Source of the DNA: Actinomycetes bacterium
GTDB lineage: Bacteria > Actinomycetota > Acidimicrobiia > Acidimicrobiales > Acidimicrobiaceae
Reading direction: 5' to 3'
Assembly (NCBI GenBank): GCA_021850605.1
Contig: JAJZLQ010000036.1
Location: forward strand, 1-63,163
DNA length: 63,163 nt
Position numbers and translations under genes: made by a program. Below the pieces are notes generated by a model. That model did no database searches. It saw nothing but the letters and a program-made list of their open reading frames with translations, and was not told where the DNA came from. Shown piece by piece: positions 9,037 to 25,360 of the stretch; position 1 is the stretch's first letter, and each line of letters opens with the position of its first letter.

Positions 9037-9716
9037 CAGTTCTTCTCGCTTCCCTCAGAATCCTCGACGGCTGGCTCGGCCGCTACCTCGGCCTCGGCCA
9101 CGGGGGCTTCGGTTGCTTCGGCCTCGACCACTTCAGCGGTCTCAGCCGTCTCGACTACCTCGGCGGCCTCGACGGTCTCGACTACCTCGGTCGGCTCCAC
9201 CTGGGGCGCTTCCAGGACATCCACCTCGACCGGCTCGGCCTCGACGGGTGCAACCTCTGCGGCCTCATCGCCCAACGAGCGGCGAACGCGGGCGGCACGG
9301 CGGGCGGCACGGCGCGAGTCATCGGCGGAGCGCTTGCGAGCCACCTCGACCAGGCGCTCGGGCTCCATGCGCGAGACCACGATGGTGATATGGCTGGTGC
9401 GCTTACGAATAGCCCCGGCGCGCCCACGGGCGCGTGGACGGAAACGCTTCATCGTGACGCCCTCGTCCGCCCAGCACGCCGAGACGTAAAGCTCGTCTGC
9501 GGGGATCGAATCGTTGTTCTCGGCATTGGCCACGGCCGAGGCCAGCAACTTCAGGACCGGCTTGCCGGCCCCGCGCTCGGTGTACACCAGGATGTCGCGG
9601 GCCGTGATGATGTCCTTGCCGCGGATCAAACCAAGCACCTCGCGGACCTTGGATGCGGACGCGTGATGATTCTTGAGCACCGCACGGGTGCCAGGGATGG
9701 TTGCCACGCTACTCAT
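9036..9716 (-). CDS. rplV: 50S ribosomal protein L22 with acidic C-terminal extension
   Basis: Lines the peptide exit tunnel with L4. The L22 core is residues ~9-120, including [20 protein letters not shown] and [20 protein letters not shown]. After it comes a ~100-residue tail that turns strongly acidic: repeats of Glu with Val/Ala/Thr (for example [20 protein letters not shown]). 226 residues against ~110-130 for a plain L22. The tail is low-complexity and probably solvent-exposed. The 3' end couples to rpsC and the start overlaps rpsS by four bases. Confidence 0.95.
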   Translation of the reverse strand: MSSVATIPGTRAVLKNHHASASKVREVLGLIRGKDIITARDILVYTERGAGKPVLKLLASAVANAENNDSIPADELYVSACWADEGVTMKRFRPRARGRAGAIRKRTSHITIVVSRMEPERLVEVARKRSADDSRRAARRAARVRRSLGDEAAEVAPVEAEPVEVDVLEAPQVEPTEVVETVEAAEVVETAETAEVVEAEATEAPVAEAEVAAEPAVEDSEGSEKN

Positions 9717-9994
9717 CTCCTCTTGCCGGCCTTCTCCTGCCCGGCGTGGTAACGGAAGGTCCGCGTCGGGCTGAACTCACCCAGCTTGTGGCCGACCATC
9801 GCCTCGGTGATGTAAACGGGAACGTGCTTACGCCCGTCATGCACCGCGATAGTGTGGCCCACCATGTCAGGAATGATGGTGGAACGCCGCGACCATGTCT
9901 TGATCACGCGCTTCTCACCCTTGGCGTTCTGCTCGTCCACCTTCTTCAGGAGGTGGGAGTCCACGAACGGACCCTTCTTCAGGCTCCTCGCCAT
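9713..9994 (-). CDS. rpsS: 30S ribosomal protein S19
   Basis: A head protein contacting S13 and the A-site finger. 93 residues. [19 protein letters not shown] and the C-terminal [17 protein letters not shown] are near-invariant. Four-base overlap with rplV; 13 bases after rplB. Confidence 0.97.
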   Translation of the reverse strand: MARSLKKGPFVDSHLLKKVDEQNAKGEKRVIKTWSRRSTIIPDMVGHTIAVHDGRKHVPVYITEAMVGHKLGEFSPTRTFRYHAGQEKAGKRR

Positions 9995-10007
9995 CTGCTA
10001 AACCCCT

Positions 10008-10844
10008 CTATCGCCTGGCGCCGCGGGTACGGCGGCGGCGGATGATCAACTTGTCACTGTCCTTACGCTTGGCGCGGGTGCGGCCTTCGGGCTGGCCCCA
10101 AGGCGAAACCGGGTGGCGGCCACCTGAGGTCTTGCCCTCACCACCACCGAGCGGGTGGTCCACCGGGTTCATGGCCACGCCACGAGTCTGAGGACGGACG
10201 CCCTTCCAGCGGTTGCGGCCGGCCTTGCCGATGGAGATCAGCTCGGCCTCTGCGTTGCCGACCTCGCCCACGGTCGCTCGGCAGTCGATGGGCACGCGGC
10301 GCATCTCGGTGGAGGGAAGGCGCAGGGTGGCAAAGTCACCCTCCTTGGCCACCAGCTGGATGGACATGCCGGCGCCGCGCGCCAGCTTGCCACCCTGGCC
10401 AGGACGGAGCTCCACGTTGTGGACGGTGGTACCGACCGGGATGTTGCGCAGCGGCAGTGCGTTGCCGATTCGGATGTCGGCCTCGGCCCCGGACTCCACC
10501 ATCGCGCCCACCGCCAGGCGGGCGGGGGCCAGGATGTAGGCCTTCTCGCCGTCCAGGTAGTGCAGGAGGGCGATTCGAGCATTGCGGTTGGGATCGTATT
10601 CAATAGCTGCGACCTTGGCGGGAACCCCGTCCTTGCGCCGCTTGAAGTCGATGATGCGGTACTGACGCTTGTGGCCGCCACCACGGTGACGCGACGTCTT
10701 GCGGCCGTAGCTGTTGCGCCCTCCCGAGGAACGCTGGGGGGCCAGCAGGCTCTTCTCCGGGTAGTCCTTGGTTATCTCCGCGAAATCGGAACTGGACTGG
10801 AAACGACGCCCCGCGCTGGTCGGCTTTCTCTTCCTGATTGCCAT
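10008..10844 (-). CDS. rplB: 50S ribosomal protein L2
   Basis: The largest protein near the peptidyl-transferase centre, needed for subunit association. 278 residues. It has the N-terminal [20 protein letters not shown] block, the SH3-like core, and the C-terminal signature [20 protein letters not shown] with the histidine equivalent to E. coli His229. Ten bases after rplW. Confidence 0.97.
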   Translation of the reverse strand: MAIRKRKPTSAGRRFQSSSDFAEITKDYPEKSLLAPQRSSGGRNSYGRKTSRHRGGGHKRQYRIIDFKRRKDGVPAKVAAIEYDPNRNARIALLHYLDGEKAYILAPARLAVGAMVESGAEADIRIGNALPLRNIPVGTTVHNVELRPGQGGKLARGAGMSIQLVAKEGDFATLRLPSTEMRRVPIDCRATVGEVGNAEAELISIGKAGRNRWKGVRPQTRGVAMNPVDHPLGGGEGKTSGGRHPVSPWGQPEGRTRAKRKDSDKLIIRRRRTRGARR

Positions 10845-10854
10845 CTACCGCTAC

Positions 10855-11148
10855 CTATCTCTGCTGCTGGAACAACTCGATGGTGCCCTCTTTGAGGGTC
10901 ACCATGGCGTGCTTCGTGGAGGGGAGCTGGGTGAAGACGCCCGTCTTGCGCGAGCGGCGACGCTTCCCTTTGCGATTAAGGGTGTTGACCTTGTCGACCT
11001 TGACGGAGAAGATCTCCTCGATGGCCTTGCCGATCTCGACCTTGTTGGCTCGGCGGTCCACTACGAAGGTGTAGGTGCCGACATCGGAGAGGCCGTAGGA
11101 CTTCTCGGAGACCACCGGGCTGATGATGATCGAATAGGGGCTCTTCAT
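10855..11148 (-). CDS. rplW: 50S ribosomal protein L23
   Basis: The docking protein at the tunnel exit for trigger factor and SRP. 97 residues. Conserved parts: IIISPVVSEKSYGL at the start and YTFVVDRRANKVEIGKAI in the middle. The following loop is the rRNA-contacting NTLNRKGKRRRS segment. Two bases after rplD. Confidence 0.95.
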   Translation of the reverse strand: MKSPYSIIISPVVSEKSYGLSDVGTYTFVVDRRANKVEIGKAIEEIFSVKVDKVNTLNRKGKRRRSRKTGVFTQLPSTKHAMVTLKEGTIELFQQQR

Positions 11149-11150
11149 CT

Positions 11151-11843
11151 TTACTCCTGGCCCTCCGCGACTTCGCCGGCTTCCTCTTCTTCGCTCGCAC
11201 CCAGCAGCGTCGAGCGCTCGAAGACGACCACGTCGGAGCAGAGAATGTCGTAAGGGTTCAGTTCGGCCTCATCGATGAGATGAACGTTGGGGATATTGGA
11301 GAAGGTGCGGACGAGGTTGTAATCGTAGGGATCCACGACCAAAAGCACACGCTTGTCCGACAGGCCGGCGCCGGCCAGGAAGGCCAGGCCCGCCTTGGTC
11401 TTGGGGGTGTCGTAGGCGAAGGCGTCGACCACGATCACCGCCTCGGAGGCGGCACGATCCGAAAGGGACTGGTAAAGCGCGGCCCTCTTCATCTTCTTGG
11501 GGGTGCGCTGCTCGTAGCTGCGCGGCTTCGGGCCGAGGGCAACACCGCCACCCACCCAGTGAGGGGCGCGGATGGAACCCTGGCGGGCCCGGCCGGTGCC
11601 CTTCTGGCGGAACGGCTTGCGCCCGCCTCCGGAGACCTCGGCGCGAGTCTTGGTGGACTGGGTGCCACGGCGCGCCGCCGCAAGCTGGGCGGTCACAACC
11701 TGGTGCAGCAAGGCGATGTTGGGGGTAAGCCCAAAGACGGATGGCTCCAGCGCCACTTCGCCGATGCGCTCCCCTTCGCGATTCACGAGCGGCGCCTGGT
11801 GGCTGGCCAGTTCGCGAACCGGCTTCTCGATCACGTTGGCCAT
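11151..11843 (-). CDS. rplD: 50S ribosomal protein L4
   Basis: A tunnel-lining protein; in E. coli it also regulates the S10 operon. 230 residues. The extended loop is recognisable as KTRAEVSGGGRKPFRQKGTG followed by RARQGSIRAPHWVGGGVALGP. The C-terminus ends with an acidic run (ASEEEEAGEVAEGQE) beyond the usual fold. Three bases after rplC. Confidence 0.96.
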   Translation of the reverse strand: MANVIEKPVRELASHQAPLVNREGERIGEVALEPSVFGLTPNIALLHQVVTAQLAAARRGTQSTKTRAEVSGGGRKPFRQKGTGRARQGSIRAPHWVGGGVALGPKPRSYEQRTPKKMKRAALYQSLSDRAASEAVIVVDAFAYDTPKTKAGLAFLAGAGLSDKRVLLVVDPYDYNLVRTFSNIPNVHLIDEAELNPYDILCSDVVVFERSTLLGASEEEEAGEVAEGQE

Positions 11844-11846
11844 GGC

Positions 11847-12488
11847 TTACTTCCCGCCTTTCACAGCGTCACGAACCACGACGCGGGAGCCCTTGGCACC
11901 AGGAACAGCGCCCTTGATAAGCAACAGTCCGCGCTCCGCATCCGCTTTCACGACCTGCAGGTTCAACGTGGTCACCTTGTCCGAGCCGTACTGGCCGGCC
12001 ATGCGCGTGCCCTTGAAGACACGGGCCGGGGTGGCGCAGGCACCAATCGAGCCCGGCGCGCGGTGCTTCTTGTGGTTACCGTGCGCAGCACCTTGGCCGC
12101 GAAAATTATGCCTCTTCATTCCTCCGGAGAAGCCATGCCCCTTGGAGGTGCCGGTGACATCCACATAGTCACCGGGCGAAAGAATCTCGACGCCGTACTG
12201 CGAGCCGGCACTAAAGCCGGTGACGTCGTCGAGCCGAAACTCGAGAACCTCCACACCTGGATCCACACCGGCCGCCCGGAAGACGCCGGCCTCGGGCTTG
12301 TTAACGCGCCGAGGATCCTTGTTCCCGTAGGTGACGCACAGCGCCGAATATCCGTCAGTGGAGGGCTGCTTAACCCTCATGACCCTGATTGGGTCAACCT
12401 TGACAACAGTCACCGGGATCACGCGGTTCTGGTCATCCCAGACCTGCGTCATGCCCAGCTTCCTGCCTATTAGAGCCTTGGTTGCCAT
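11847..12488 (-). CDS. rplC: 50S ribosomal protein L3
   Basis: Binds near the 3' end of 23S rRNA and starts large-subunit assembly. With the ATG at 12488 it is 213 residues and begins [19 protein letters not shown], the expected L3 start. The loop reaching the peptidyl-transferase centre contains [18 protein letters not shown]-type sequence ([16 protein letters not shown]). A TTG eight codons upstream is in frame but adds non-homologous residues. A 214-base structured spacer separates it from rpsJ. Confidence 0.95.
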   Translation of the reverse strand: MATKALIGRKLGMTQVWDDQNRVIPVTVVKVDPIRVMRVKQPSTDGYSALCVTYGNKDPRRVNKPEAGVFRAAGVDPGVEVLEFRLDDVTGFSAGSQYGVEILSPGDYVDVTGTSKGHGFSGGMKRHNFRGQGAAHGNHKKHRAPGSIGACATPARVFKGTRMAGQYGSDKVTTLNLQVVKADAERGLLLIKGAVPGAKGSRVVVRDAVKGGK

Positions 12489-12702
12489 TTCACATGAACT
12501 TTCCACAAACAACGAAGCTCACGCTTCATCCGGTTCGCGGGCCATACGGCCCGCTAAGGCAGACACAAAAACTCCGCCTTGTTCGGGCGGAGCCTTGCCA
12601 TCTGTTTGCCAGGAGGTCCTTGCACAAGAGTGCAAGCCTTCCCAGACGTCAAGACACGAAACTCTTCTAGCCTAAACGGGTTGGGGCCAAAGGCCGCCCC
12701 GC
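12489..12702 (-). promoter_or_regulatory. Structured rpsJ-rplC spacer (candidate leader/attenuator)
   Basis: This is the longest spacer inside the S10 cluster. Reading on the minus strand it holds four hairpins: GGGGCGGCC-TTT-GGCCCC just after rpsJ (12700-12683), CTTGCAC-TCTT-GTGCAAG (~12634-12617), a terminator-like hairpin (12592-12567), and CGGGCC-GTAT-GGCCCG (~12557-12540). A TTGACG with a poor -10 lies near 12655. The arrangement suggests transcription of rplC onward is set separately from rpsJ. Confidence 0.5.
12567..12592 (-). terminator. Intrinsic terminator between rpsJ and rplC
   Basis: CTCCGCC (12592-12586), a seven-base loop, GGCGGAG (12578-12572), then TTTTTGTG on the minus strand: a good rho-independent terminator about 110 bases past the rpsJ stop and 79 bases before rplC. 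Confidence 0.75.
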
Positions 12703-13029
12703 TTAGACGTTCTGGATCTTGATCTCGATGTCGACGCCCGCCGGGACGTCGAGGCGCTGGAGTGAGTCCACCGTTTTGGGGGTGTGTTCGACTATGTCCA
12801 GCAAACGCTTATGCACGCGCATCTCGAAATGCTCGCGCGAATCCTTGTGCTTGTGCGGCGAACGGATAACGGTATACCGGGAGGTCTCCGTGGGTAGCGG
12901 CACAGGCCCCTTCACCTTCGCATCGGTACGAAGCACCGTGTCGACGATCTTCTTGGTGGAGGAGTCGAGAATCGCCGCATCGTAGGCCTTCAGGCGGATC
13001 CTGATCCGCTGCCTGGAAGTGTCTGCCAT
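12703..13029 (-). CDS. rpsJ: 30S ribosomal protein S10 / NusE
   Basis: A small-subunit head protein that also joins NusB and NusG in antitermination and transcription-translation coupling. 108 residues. Conserved blocks: [40 protein letters not shown] and [20 protein letters not shown]. It is preceded by the tuf terminator and followed by a structured spacer, so it may be transcribed as a short unit. Confidence 0.97.
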   Translation of the reverse strand: MADTSRQRIRIRLKAYDAAILDSSTKKIVDTVLRTDAKVKGPVPLPTETSRYTVIRSPHKHKDSREHFEMRVHKRLLDIVEHTPKTVDSLQRLDVPAGVDIEIKIQNV

Positions 13030-13082
13030 CGCAATTCCCTTAATTCAGTTCAAACTCAGCCCTAACATCATAGGACCTACAA

Positions 13083-13116
13083 CCAAAGGACCGGCTCCAT
13101 CAGCTGGAGCCGGTCC
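13083..13116 (-). terminator. Terminator downstream of tuf
   Basis: A perfect 12-bp stem, GGACCGGCTCCA with its complement around a five-base loop (13116-13088), followed by TTTGGTTG on the minus strand. It lies 31 bases after the tuf stop and before rpsJ, so it separates the str operon from the S10 cluster. Confidence 0.75.
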
Positions 13117-13146
13117 CAGTACCTTGGCGGGCCGAAGCTGGCTCGG

Positions 13147-14334
13147 CTACTTGATGATCTTGGTAACCGCGCCCGCGCCGACGGTCCGGCCGCCCTCGCG
13201 GATGGCGAAGCGCAGCCCCTCGTCCATGGCGATTGGCTTCTGCAGCTCGACCTTCATGGTCACGTTGTCACCCGGAACGACCATCTCCTTGCCCTCGGGG
13301 AGGGTGATGGTGCCGGTGACGTCCGTGGTGCGGAAGTAGAACTGCGGACGGTAGTTGTTGAAGAACGGCTTGTGACGGCCGCCTTCCTCCTTCGTCAGGA
13401 CGTAGACGTTGGCCTCGAACTCGACGTGCGGCGTGATCGAACCCGGCTTGCACAGCACCTGGCCGCGCTCCACCTCGTTCTTCTTGGTGCCGCGGAGAAG
13501 GGCGCCAATGTTGTCACCGGCCTGGCCCTCGTCCAGCAGCTTGTTGAACATCTCGACGCCGGTGCAGACCGTCTTCTGGGTCGCGCGCAGGCCGACGATC
13601 TCGACCTCGTCGCCAACCTTGACGATTCCGCGCTCCACCTTTCCGGTGACCACGGTGCCGCGGCCCTGGATGGTGAAGACATCCTCGATCGGCATCAGGA
13701 ACGGCTTCTCCACCGCACGCACGGGCTCGGGGATGTAGCTGTCCACCGCCTCCATCAGCTCGATGATCTTCTCCTGCCACGCCGGGTCACCCTCGAGGGC
13801 CTTGAGGGCCGAAACGCGGATCACCGGGGTGTCGTCACCCGGGAAGTCGTACTCGCTGAGGAGCTCACGCACCTCGAGCTCCACCAGGTCGAGGAGCTCC
13901 TCATCATCCACCATGTCCGCCTTGTTGAGGGCGACCACGATGTAGGGCACGCCCACCTGGCGGGCAAGCAGCACGTGCTCACGAGTCTGAGGCATAGGGC
14001 CGTCAGCCGCGGAGACCACGAGGATGGCGCCGTCAACCTGGGCGGCACCCGTGATCATGTTCTTGATGTAGTCCGCGTGGCCCGGCATATCGACGTGGGC
14101 GTAGTGCCGGTTGGGCGTCTCGTACTCGACGTGGGCGATCGAGATGGTTATACCACGGGCCCTCTCTTCAGGGGCCTTATCGATCTGGTCGAAGGGGGTG
14201 AACTTCACCCCGGGGTTCCTGTCTGCGAGCGTCTTGGTGATCGCAGCAGTCAGGGTGGTCTTGCCATGGTCAATATGCCCCATGGTGCCTATGTTCACGT
14301 GCGGCTTTGACCGCTCGAACTTCTGCTTTGCCAT
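13147..14334 (-). CDS. tuf: Elongation factor Tu
   Basis: The GTPase that delivers aminoacyl-tRNA to the ribosome. 395 residues in three domains. G1 GHIDHGKT is at residues 19-26, switch I has [17 protein letters not shown]3 is DMPGHADY and G4 is NKADMVDD. The C-terminal domain ends [15 protein letters not shown]. Domain 2 and the domain 1-3 interface, where kirromycin-type resistance arises, look ordinary. It follows fusA by 79 bases; this is the only tuf copy in the window. Confidence 0.97.
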   Translation of the reverse strand: MAKQKFERSKPHVNIGTMGHIDHGKTTLTAAITKTLADRNPGVKFTPFDQIDKAPEERARGITISIAHVEYETPNRHYAHVDMPGHADYIKNMITGAAQVDGAILVVSAADGPMPQTREHVLLARQVGVPYIVVALNKADMVDDEELLDLVELEVRELLSEYDFPGDDTPVIRVSALKALEGDPAWQEKIIELMEAVDSYIPEPVRAVEKPFLMPIEDVFTIQGRGTVVTGKVERGIVKVGDEVEIVGLRATQKTVCTGVEMFNKLLDEGQAGDNIGALLRGTKKNEVERGQVLCKPGSITPHVEFEANVYVLTKEEGGRHKPFFNNYRPQFYFRTTDVTGTITLPEGKEMVVPGDNVTMKVELQKPIAMDEGLRFAIREGGRTVGAGAVTKIIK

Positions 14335-14413
14335 TGTGCTTAGATTGCTCCGTTACTCCGCACCGGCGCCATGAAGAGACGGCGACGGCTCCTTACAAGG
14401 TACCGATACTAGG

Positions 14414-16498
<2,085 letters not shown>

Positions 16499-16636
16499 TT
16501 CGTTCCTCAAAGGTCCACTCGGCCGGGCTGATCGCCTTGGGCCACAGGCGAGCACGTACACTCGCCTTTGACGCCATCGGTGCCGCAAGCGGCCAGTGGC
16601 GCCTTTTGCAATCGGCGCGCCCTCAGTGCGCGCAAA

Positions 16637-16666
16637 GAGCCGCGCCCGCTTCCGCGGGCCCGGCTC
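16637..16666 (-). terminator. Hairpin between rpsG and fusA
   Basis: A 13-bp stem with one mismatch (GAGCCGGGCCCGC against GCGGGCGCGGCTC, tetraloop GGAA) followed by TTTG on the minus strand, 22 bases after the rpsG stop. The T run is short, so it is more likely a partial terminator or an mRNA processing/stability element. Confidence 0.5.
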
Positions 16667-16687
16667 CGAGTCCAGGAAAGTCTGCTA

Positions 16688-17158
16688 TTACCAGCGGTAG
16701 TGCGCGAACGCCTTATTCGACTCCGCCATCTTGTGCAAGTCCTCGCGGCGCTTTACCGAAGCCCCGATGCCGTTTGAGGCATCCAGGATTTCGTTGGCAA
16801 GGCGGAGCACCATCGACTTCTCGCGGCGCTTGCGAGAGAAGCCGACGATCCAGCGGATGGAGAGGGTGTGGGCGCGGCGGCTCTTCACCTCCACAGGCAC
16901 CTGATAAGTTGCACCGCCAACTCGGCGGGAGCGAACCTCGAGCTCGGGCTTGGTGTTCTCGATCGCCTTCTTCAAAATGGTGAGGGGGTCGCCGCCGGTA
17001 CGCTCCTTGATGTTGTCAAGAGCGCCGTAGACAATGCTCTCGGCCAAGGTCTTCTTACCCCTGGAGAGGATCTTGTTGATCAACTGGGTGACAAGGGTCG
17101 AGTGGTAAACCGGGTCGGGAACGATTTCACGGCGTGGTGCTGGGCCTTTGCGCGGCAT
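16688..17158 (-). CDS. rpsG: 30S ribosomal protein S7
   Basis: A primary assembly protein of the small-subunit head that contacts E-site tRNA. 156 residues. It begins [20 protein letters not shown]; conserved parts are [29 protein letters not shown] and FAHYRW at the C-terminus. Four bases after rpsL. Confidence 0.97.
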   Translation of the reverse strand: MPRKGPAPRREIVPDPVYHSTLVTQLINKILSRGKKTLAESIVYGALDNIKERTGGDPLTILKKAIENTKPELEVRSRRVGGATYQVPVEVKSRRAHTLSIRWIVGFSRKRREKSMVLRLANEILDASNGIGASVKRREDLHKMAESNKAFAHYRW

Positions 17159-17162
17159 CTGC

Positions 17163-17534
17163 CTACTTCTCCTTCTTCGCGCCGTAGCGGCTGCGCGCCT
17201 GCTTGCGGTTCTTTACGCCGGAGGTATCCAGCGCGCCGCGGATGATCTTGTAACGCACACCAGGGAGGTCCTTTACGCGGCCGCCCCTGACCAGGACGAT
17301 GGAGTGCTCCTGGAGGTTGTGCCCGACCCCGGGGATATACGCTGTGACCTCGACGCCTGAGGTGAGGCGAACGCGAGCCACCTTCCGCAGGGCCGAGTTC
17401 GGCTTCTTCGGAGTGGTGGTGTAGACGCGCGTGCACACCCCACGGCGCTGAGGCGCACCCTTCAGGGCCGGGGTCTTGGTCTTGGACCTCTTCGACTCCC
17501 TGCCGGTGCGAACCAGCTGAGCTATCGTTGGCAT
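17163..17534 (-). CDS. rpsL: 30S ribosomal protein S12
   Basis: A decoding-centre protein. The real start is the ATG at 17534 ([13 protein letters not shown]), giving 123 residues; the open frame upstream is non-homologous. Key blocks are [19 protein letters not shown] and [17 protein letters not shown]. Lys43 and Lys88 (mycobacterial numbering) are both lysine, the streptomycin-sensitive state. The conserved Asp of KDLPG (residue 89) is the RimO methylthiolation site in other bacteria. Confidence 0.97.
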   Translation of the reverse strand: MPTIAQLVRTGRESKRSKTKTPALKGAPQRRGVCTRVYTTTPKKPNSALRKVARVRLTSGVEVTAYIPGVGHNLQEHSIVLVRGGRVKDLPGVRYKIIRGALDTSGVKNRKQARSRYGAKKEK

Positions 17535-17640
17535 CGGTAAATCTCCATCCAGCTTCCGCCAAGCGCTGCGGGAACCTCCCGCCGCGCGGCTTTCCAAAAA
17601 AGGCCGCCCCGTCTCGCCGAGGCCCTGCCCAAACTCTCTC

Positions 17641-17663
17641 CCATCGGCCAGCCGGGCCGATGG
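17641..17663 (-). other. Hairpin in the rpsL leader
   Basis: A perfect nine-bp stem (CCATCGGCC with GGCCGATGG, five-base loop) in the leader between the rpoC terminator-like hairpin and rpsL. On the minus strand the bases just before it are T-rich (ATTTTTCG). Function unknown; mRNA structure or a leader element is possible. Confidence 0.4.
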
Positions 17664-17694
17664 CGAAAAATTGCCAAAATTACACTATAGGGTC

Positions 17695-17728
17695 CGGGAT
17701 GGGGCCGACCTGCATCGGCCCCATCCCG
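17695..17728 (-). terminator. Strong hairpin after rpoC
   Basis: A perfect 14-bp stem (CGGGATGGGGCCGA with its complement, six-base loop) 15 bases past the rpoC stop. The minus-strand bases after it are GACCCTATAG with no T tract, so it is either a non-canonical (L-shaped) actinobacterial terminator or an mRNA 3' stabiliser. A TATAGT sits directly after it and could be a -10 for rpsL, but no -35 is seen. Confidence 0.55.
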
Positions 17729-17742
17729 ATCGCTGATCGCGC

Positions 17743-20700
17743 TCAGGCGCCCTGGGTGAACCCACCCTCGTCGTCGAGGCCCTCCAGGAACGACCCCTCC
17801 ATTCCCCCGAGCTCCTCGGCCTCAGCCTCCATAGTGGCGAGTTCCTCGGCGCCAGGCTCGGCGTACTCCTCGAAGTCCTCCGAGGACCAGTAGGTCATCT
17901 GCCTGGCGTGGGGAGTTGCCACCTGGACGCTGCGGTATTGACCCATGCCGGTCCCGGCGGGGATCAGCTTGCCGATGATGATGTTCTCCTTCAGACCGAG
18001 CAGCCCATCCGAACGGCCCTCTATGGCCGCCTCGGTCAGCACTCGGGTGGTCTCCTGGAAGGAGGCCGCCGAGAGCCAGGACTCCGTGGCCAAGCTGGCC
18101 TTGGTGATACCCATCAGCTCGGGACGCCCCAGGGCCGGCTGCTGATCCTTGGAAGTCAGTTCGAGGTTGACGTCGTGGTAGACACGGGCATCGACCCTCT
18201 CACCGGGCAGGAAGTTCGAATCCCCCGGCTCGGCCACCGTGACCTTCTTCAGCATCTGGCGCACGATCAGCTCGATGTGCTTGTCGTGGATGGAGACGCC
18301 CTGGTCGCGATAGACCTTCTGCACCTCCTCGACCAGGTACTGCTGAACCTCGCGGATACCCTTGATCTCGAGCAGTTCCTTGGGATCCTTAGGTCCGTCT
18401 ACCAGCACATCGCCGGCTTCGACCCTCTGGCCTTCGGAGACCTCGAGACGCTGCTTGGCGGTAAGGTCGTGCTCCTCCCGCAGGCCCTCATCGTCCACGA
18501 TGACCACGCGCCGGTGGGCGTCGGTCTCGTCGATGTGTACGGTACCCGTGGTGTGGGTCAACACCGCGGCGCCCTTGGGGGTACGAGCCTCGAAAAGCTC
18601 GACCACGCGGGGCAGCCCGTGGGTGATGTCCGCACCTGCGACACCTCCCTGGTGGAAGGTACGCATTGTCAGCTGGGTTCCGGGCTCACCGATCGACTGT
18701 GCGGCGATGACGCCGACCGCCTCGCCCATGTCGATCAGGCGTCCCGCCGCCAGCGACTGGCCGTAGCAGACCCGGCAGACACCGTGCGGGGTGTCGCAGG
18801 TCACTACGGAGCGAACACGGATGCGGTTGACACCCGGATCGTCGCGCAAGGTGCTTAGCACCGCGTCGTCGATGAGCGTCCCCACTGGAAGCTCGGTTCC
18901 GTCCACCAGCGTCACACCGTCAGCCAACACACGTCCGTAGATGCGGGTCTCCAGATAGGAGCTTCGCTTGCCGTCATCGGGGATGATGTAGTCCATCCAG
19001 ATGCCACGGGTGGTCTGGCAATCCTCCTCGCGGACAATGATCTCCTGCGCCACATCCACAAGACGGCGGGTGAGATACCCGGAGTCCGCGGTACGAAGGG
19101 CGGTATCCGCCAAACCCTTGCGCGCGCCGTGGGTGGAGATGAAGTATTCCAGAACCGACAGGCCCTCGCGGAAGGAGGACTTGATCGGCCTGGGGATCAT
19201 CTCGCCTCGCGGGTTGGAGACCAATCCCTTCATGCCGGAGATCTGGCGGATCTGCTGCGCGTTACCGCGCGCGCCGGAGTCCACCATCATATCCAGCGGG
19301 TTGAACTCGAAGGAGGAGAGCATCGACTCCATGGCACGGCCGATTTCGGAGTTGGCCGAGGTCCAAATCTCGACCTCCTTCTGGCGCCGCTCATCGTCGG
19401 TTATGATGCCCCTCTTGAACTGCTGCTCGGCCTTCTCGGCCTCCTTCTCGTAACGGTCGAGTATCTCCTGCTTGACAGCCGGGGTCTTGACGTCGTCGAT
19501 GGAGATGGTCAGACCGGAGCGCGTGGCGAAGCGGAAGCCCAGGGACTTGATGGCGTCCAGGGCCGCGGCCACCTCCTGCTTGGAGTAGGTGTTGGCGATC
19601 TCCTCCACGATCGAGCCGATCGGGGTGGCCTTCTTGCCTATCAAGGTGTTCACGAAGCGGAAGCCCTCGGGCAGCGCCTCATTGAAGAAAACGCGTCCTG
19701 CGGTCGTGCGGACCTGCGTCACCTCGCCCTCGGCATCACGCCTGCGCATTTCGATGGGCGCGTGCAGTCCTATCTCGCCCGCCTCATAGGCCATCTGGAC
19801 CTCGTAGGAGTGGCGGAAGATACGGCCGGCGCCCTTCTCGCTCTCCACCTCCATGGTCAGGTAGTAGGCACCGAAGACCATGTCCTGGCTGGGCACGGTG
19901 ATCGGCCGGCCGGTGGCAGGAGAGAGGATGTTGTTTGCCGAGAGCATGAGGATCCGCGCCTCTGCCTGCGCCTCGGCCGAAAGCGGAAGGTGCACTGCCA
20001 TCTGGTCGCCGTCGAAGTCGGCATTGAAGGCTGCACAGACCAGCGGGTGGATCTGGATCGCCTTGCCGTCCACGAGAACCGGCTCGAAGGCCTGGATTCC
20101 CAGGCGGTGCAGAGTCGGAGCGCGGTTGAGGAGCACCGGGTGCTCCTTCACAACCTCCTCCAGCACGCGCCACACCTCATTGCGCCGGCGCTCAACCATG
20201 CGCTTGGCGGATTTGATGTTCTGGGCGTACTCCAGGTCGACCAGGCGCTTCATGACGAAGGGCTTGAAGAGCTCGAGAGCCATCTGCTTGGGCAGACCGC
20301 ACTGGTGCAGCTGCAGGGTCGGGCCGACAACGATGACCGAACGGCCGGAGTAGTCGACGCGCTTTCCCAGCAGGTTCTGGCGGAAACGCCCCTGCTTGCC
20401 CTTGAGCATGTCGGAGAGGCTCTTCAGCGGACGGTTGCCGGGGCCCACGACGGGACGGCCGCGACGGCCGTTGTCGAAGAGGGCGTCGACCGCCTCCTGA
20501 AGCATGCGCTTCTCGTTGTTGACGATGATCTCCGGCGCAGCCAGGTCCAACAGCCGCTTTAGGCGGTTGTTCCGGTTGATCACGCGGCGGTACAAATCGT
20601 TCAGGTCGGAGGTCGCAAAGCGGCCACCATCCAGCTGCACCATGGGCCGCAAGTCCGGCGGGATCACCGGGATCACGTCCATGATCATCGACTTGGGGTC

Positions 20701-21678
20701 GTTCATCCTATGACCATGCTCGTCACGGGCGTTGAAGGCGGAGACGATCTTCAGACGCTTGATGGCCTTCTGGCGACGCTGGGCCGACAGCGGCTTACGG
20801 CCGTCGCCCGGGTCGATCATTTCGCGAAGCTTGCGCTCCTCCTCCTCGAGATCAAGGCGGCTGATCAGCTTGCCGATGGCCTCGGCACCCATACCACCCT
20901 CGAAATACTCGCCGAAGCGGTCACGCAGCTCGCGCCAGAGCATCTCGTCCTCGATGATGAGGCGGGCGTGCAGGCTCTTGAACGCATCGAAGGCGCGCTC
21001 GGCCAGCTCGGCCTCGCGCTCGTAACGGGCGCGGGTGGTCTCCAATCGCTGCTCGCCACGCTTGGTGGCGGCACGAATCTCGGCCTCCTTGGCTCCACGG
21101 GACTCCAGCTCGGCCAGCTCGGCCTCGTTCTCCTTGAAGACCGAGTCCAACTCCAGGTTCTTCTTGTTCTCGATGAGCTTGAGCTCCTCGGCATGCTCGA
21201 TCTCCAAGTTGGGCAGATCGGCATGGCGGCGCTCGTCGTCAATCCAGGTGACGAGGTTGGCCGCGAAGTAAATGACCTTCTCCAGCTGCTTGGCCTTCAG
21301 CTCCTCCTTGAGGGAGGTCCCCATCAGCAGGTAGGCAAGCCAGGAACGCGTCCCGCGCAAGTACCAGATGTGCACGACCGGAGCGGCCAGCTCGATGTGG
21401 CCCATCCGCTCGCGGCGCACCTTGTTGTGAGTTACCTCGACACCGCAGCGCTCGCAGATGATCCCCTTGAAGCGGATCCTCTTGTACTTGCCACAGGCGC
21501 ACTCCCAGTCCTTGGTGGGACCGAAGATCCTCTCGCAGAAGAGGCCGTCGCGCTCCGGGCGAAGGGTGCGGTAGTTGATGGTCTCGGGCTTCTTCACCTC
21601 GCCGTGGGACCAAAGGCGGATTGCGTCCGCACTGGCGATTCCGATCCTCAGGCTGTCAAATTCGTTAACGTCAATCAT
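17743..21678 (-). CDS. rpoC: RNA polymerase subunit beta'
   Basis: The catalytic clamp subunit of RNA polymerase, 1311 residues. The N-terminal zinc-binding domain has C60/C62 and C75/C78 (ECACG and CERCG). The active-site NADFDGD motif binding catalytic Mg2+ is near residue 550. The second zinc site reads [16 protein letters not shown], and the bridge helix and trigger loop are recognisable ([16 protein letters not shown]). An inserted coiled region rich in Glu/Ala/Arg lies around residues 150-250, typical of actinobacterial beta'. The ATG follows the rpoB stop directly. Confidence 0.98.
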   Translation of the reverse strand: MIDVNEFDSLRIGIASADAIRLWSHGEVKKPETINYRTLRPERDGLFCERIFGPTKDWECACGKYKRIRFKGIICERCGVEVTHNKVRRERMGHIELAAPVVHIWYLRGTRSWLAYLLMGTSLKEELKAKQLEKVIYFAANLVTWIDDERRHADLPNLEIEHAEELKLIENKKNLELDSVFKENEAELAELESRGAKEAEIRAATKRGEQRLETTRARYEREAELAERAFDAFKSLHARLIIEDEMLWRELRDRFGEYFEGGMGAEAIGKLISRLDLEEEERKLREMIDPGDGRKPLSAQRRQKAIKRLKIVSAFNARDEHGHRMNDPKSMIMDVIPVIPPDLRPMVQLDGGRFATSDLNDLYRRVINRNNRLKRLLDLAAPEIIVNNEKRMLQEAVDALFDNGRRGRPVVGPGNRPLKSLSDMLKGKQGRFRQNLLGKRVDYSGRSVIVVGPTLQLHQCGLPKQMALELFKPFVMKRLVDLEYAQNIKSAKRMVERRRNEVWRVLEEVVKEHPVLLNRAPTLHRLGIQAFEPVLVDGKAIQIHPLVCAAFNADFDGDQMAVHLPLSAEAQAEARILMLSANNILSPATGRPITVPSQDMVFGAYYLTMEVESEKGAGRIFRHSYEVQMAYEAGEIGLHAPIEMRRRDAEGEVTQVRTTAGRVFFNEALPEGFRFVNTLIGKKATPIGSIVEEIANTYSKQEVAAALDAIKSLGFRFATRSGLTISIDDVKTPAVKQEILDRYEKEAEKAEQQFKRGIITDDERRQKEVEIWTSANSEIGRAMESMLSSFEFNPLDMMVDSGARGNAQQIRQISGMKGLVSNPRGEMIPRPIKSSFREGLSVLEYFISTHGARKGLADTALRTADSGYLTRRLVDVAQEIIVREEDCQTTRGIWMDYIIPDDGKRSSYLETRIYGRVLADGVTLVDGTELPVGTLIDDAVLSTLRDDPGVNRIRVRSVVTCDTPHGVCRVCYGQSLAAGRLIDMGEAVGVIAAQSIGEPGTQLTMRTFHQGGVAGADITHGLPRVVELFEARTPKGAAVLTHTTGTVHIDETDAHRRVVIVDDEGLREEHDLTAKQRLEVSEGQRVEAGDVLVDGPKDPKELLEIKGIREVQQYLVEEVQKVYRDQGVSIHDKHIELIVRQMLKKVTVAEPGDSNFLPGERVDARVYHDVNLELTSKDQQPALGRPELMGITKASLATESWLSAASFQETTRVLTEAAIEGRSDGLLGLKENIIIGKLIPAGTGMGQYRSVQVATPHARQMTYWSSEDFEEYAEPGAEELATMEAEAEELGGMEGSFLEGLDDEGGFTQGA

Positions 21679-25242
<3,564 letters not shown>

Positions 25243-25360
25243 CGAATCTCTCCCAGCTAGAGGTGACCATGAACATGGCGCGACTCACCGCACGGCGCTT
25301 TCGAGCTCGAAAGGCGAGAGCAGAGGGGGGTAAGTCTTAGTAATTGCACGGCAAAAGGAC

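Noticed and set aside
12489-12512. Upstream TTG start for rplC
   Set aside because: It adds eight non-homologous residues; the ATG at 12488 gives the standard L3 N-terminus.
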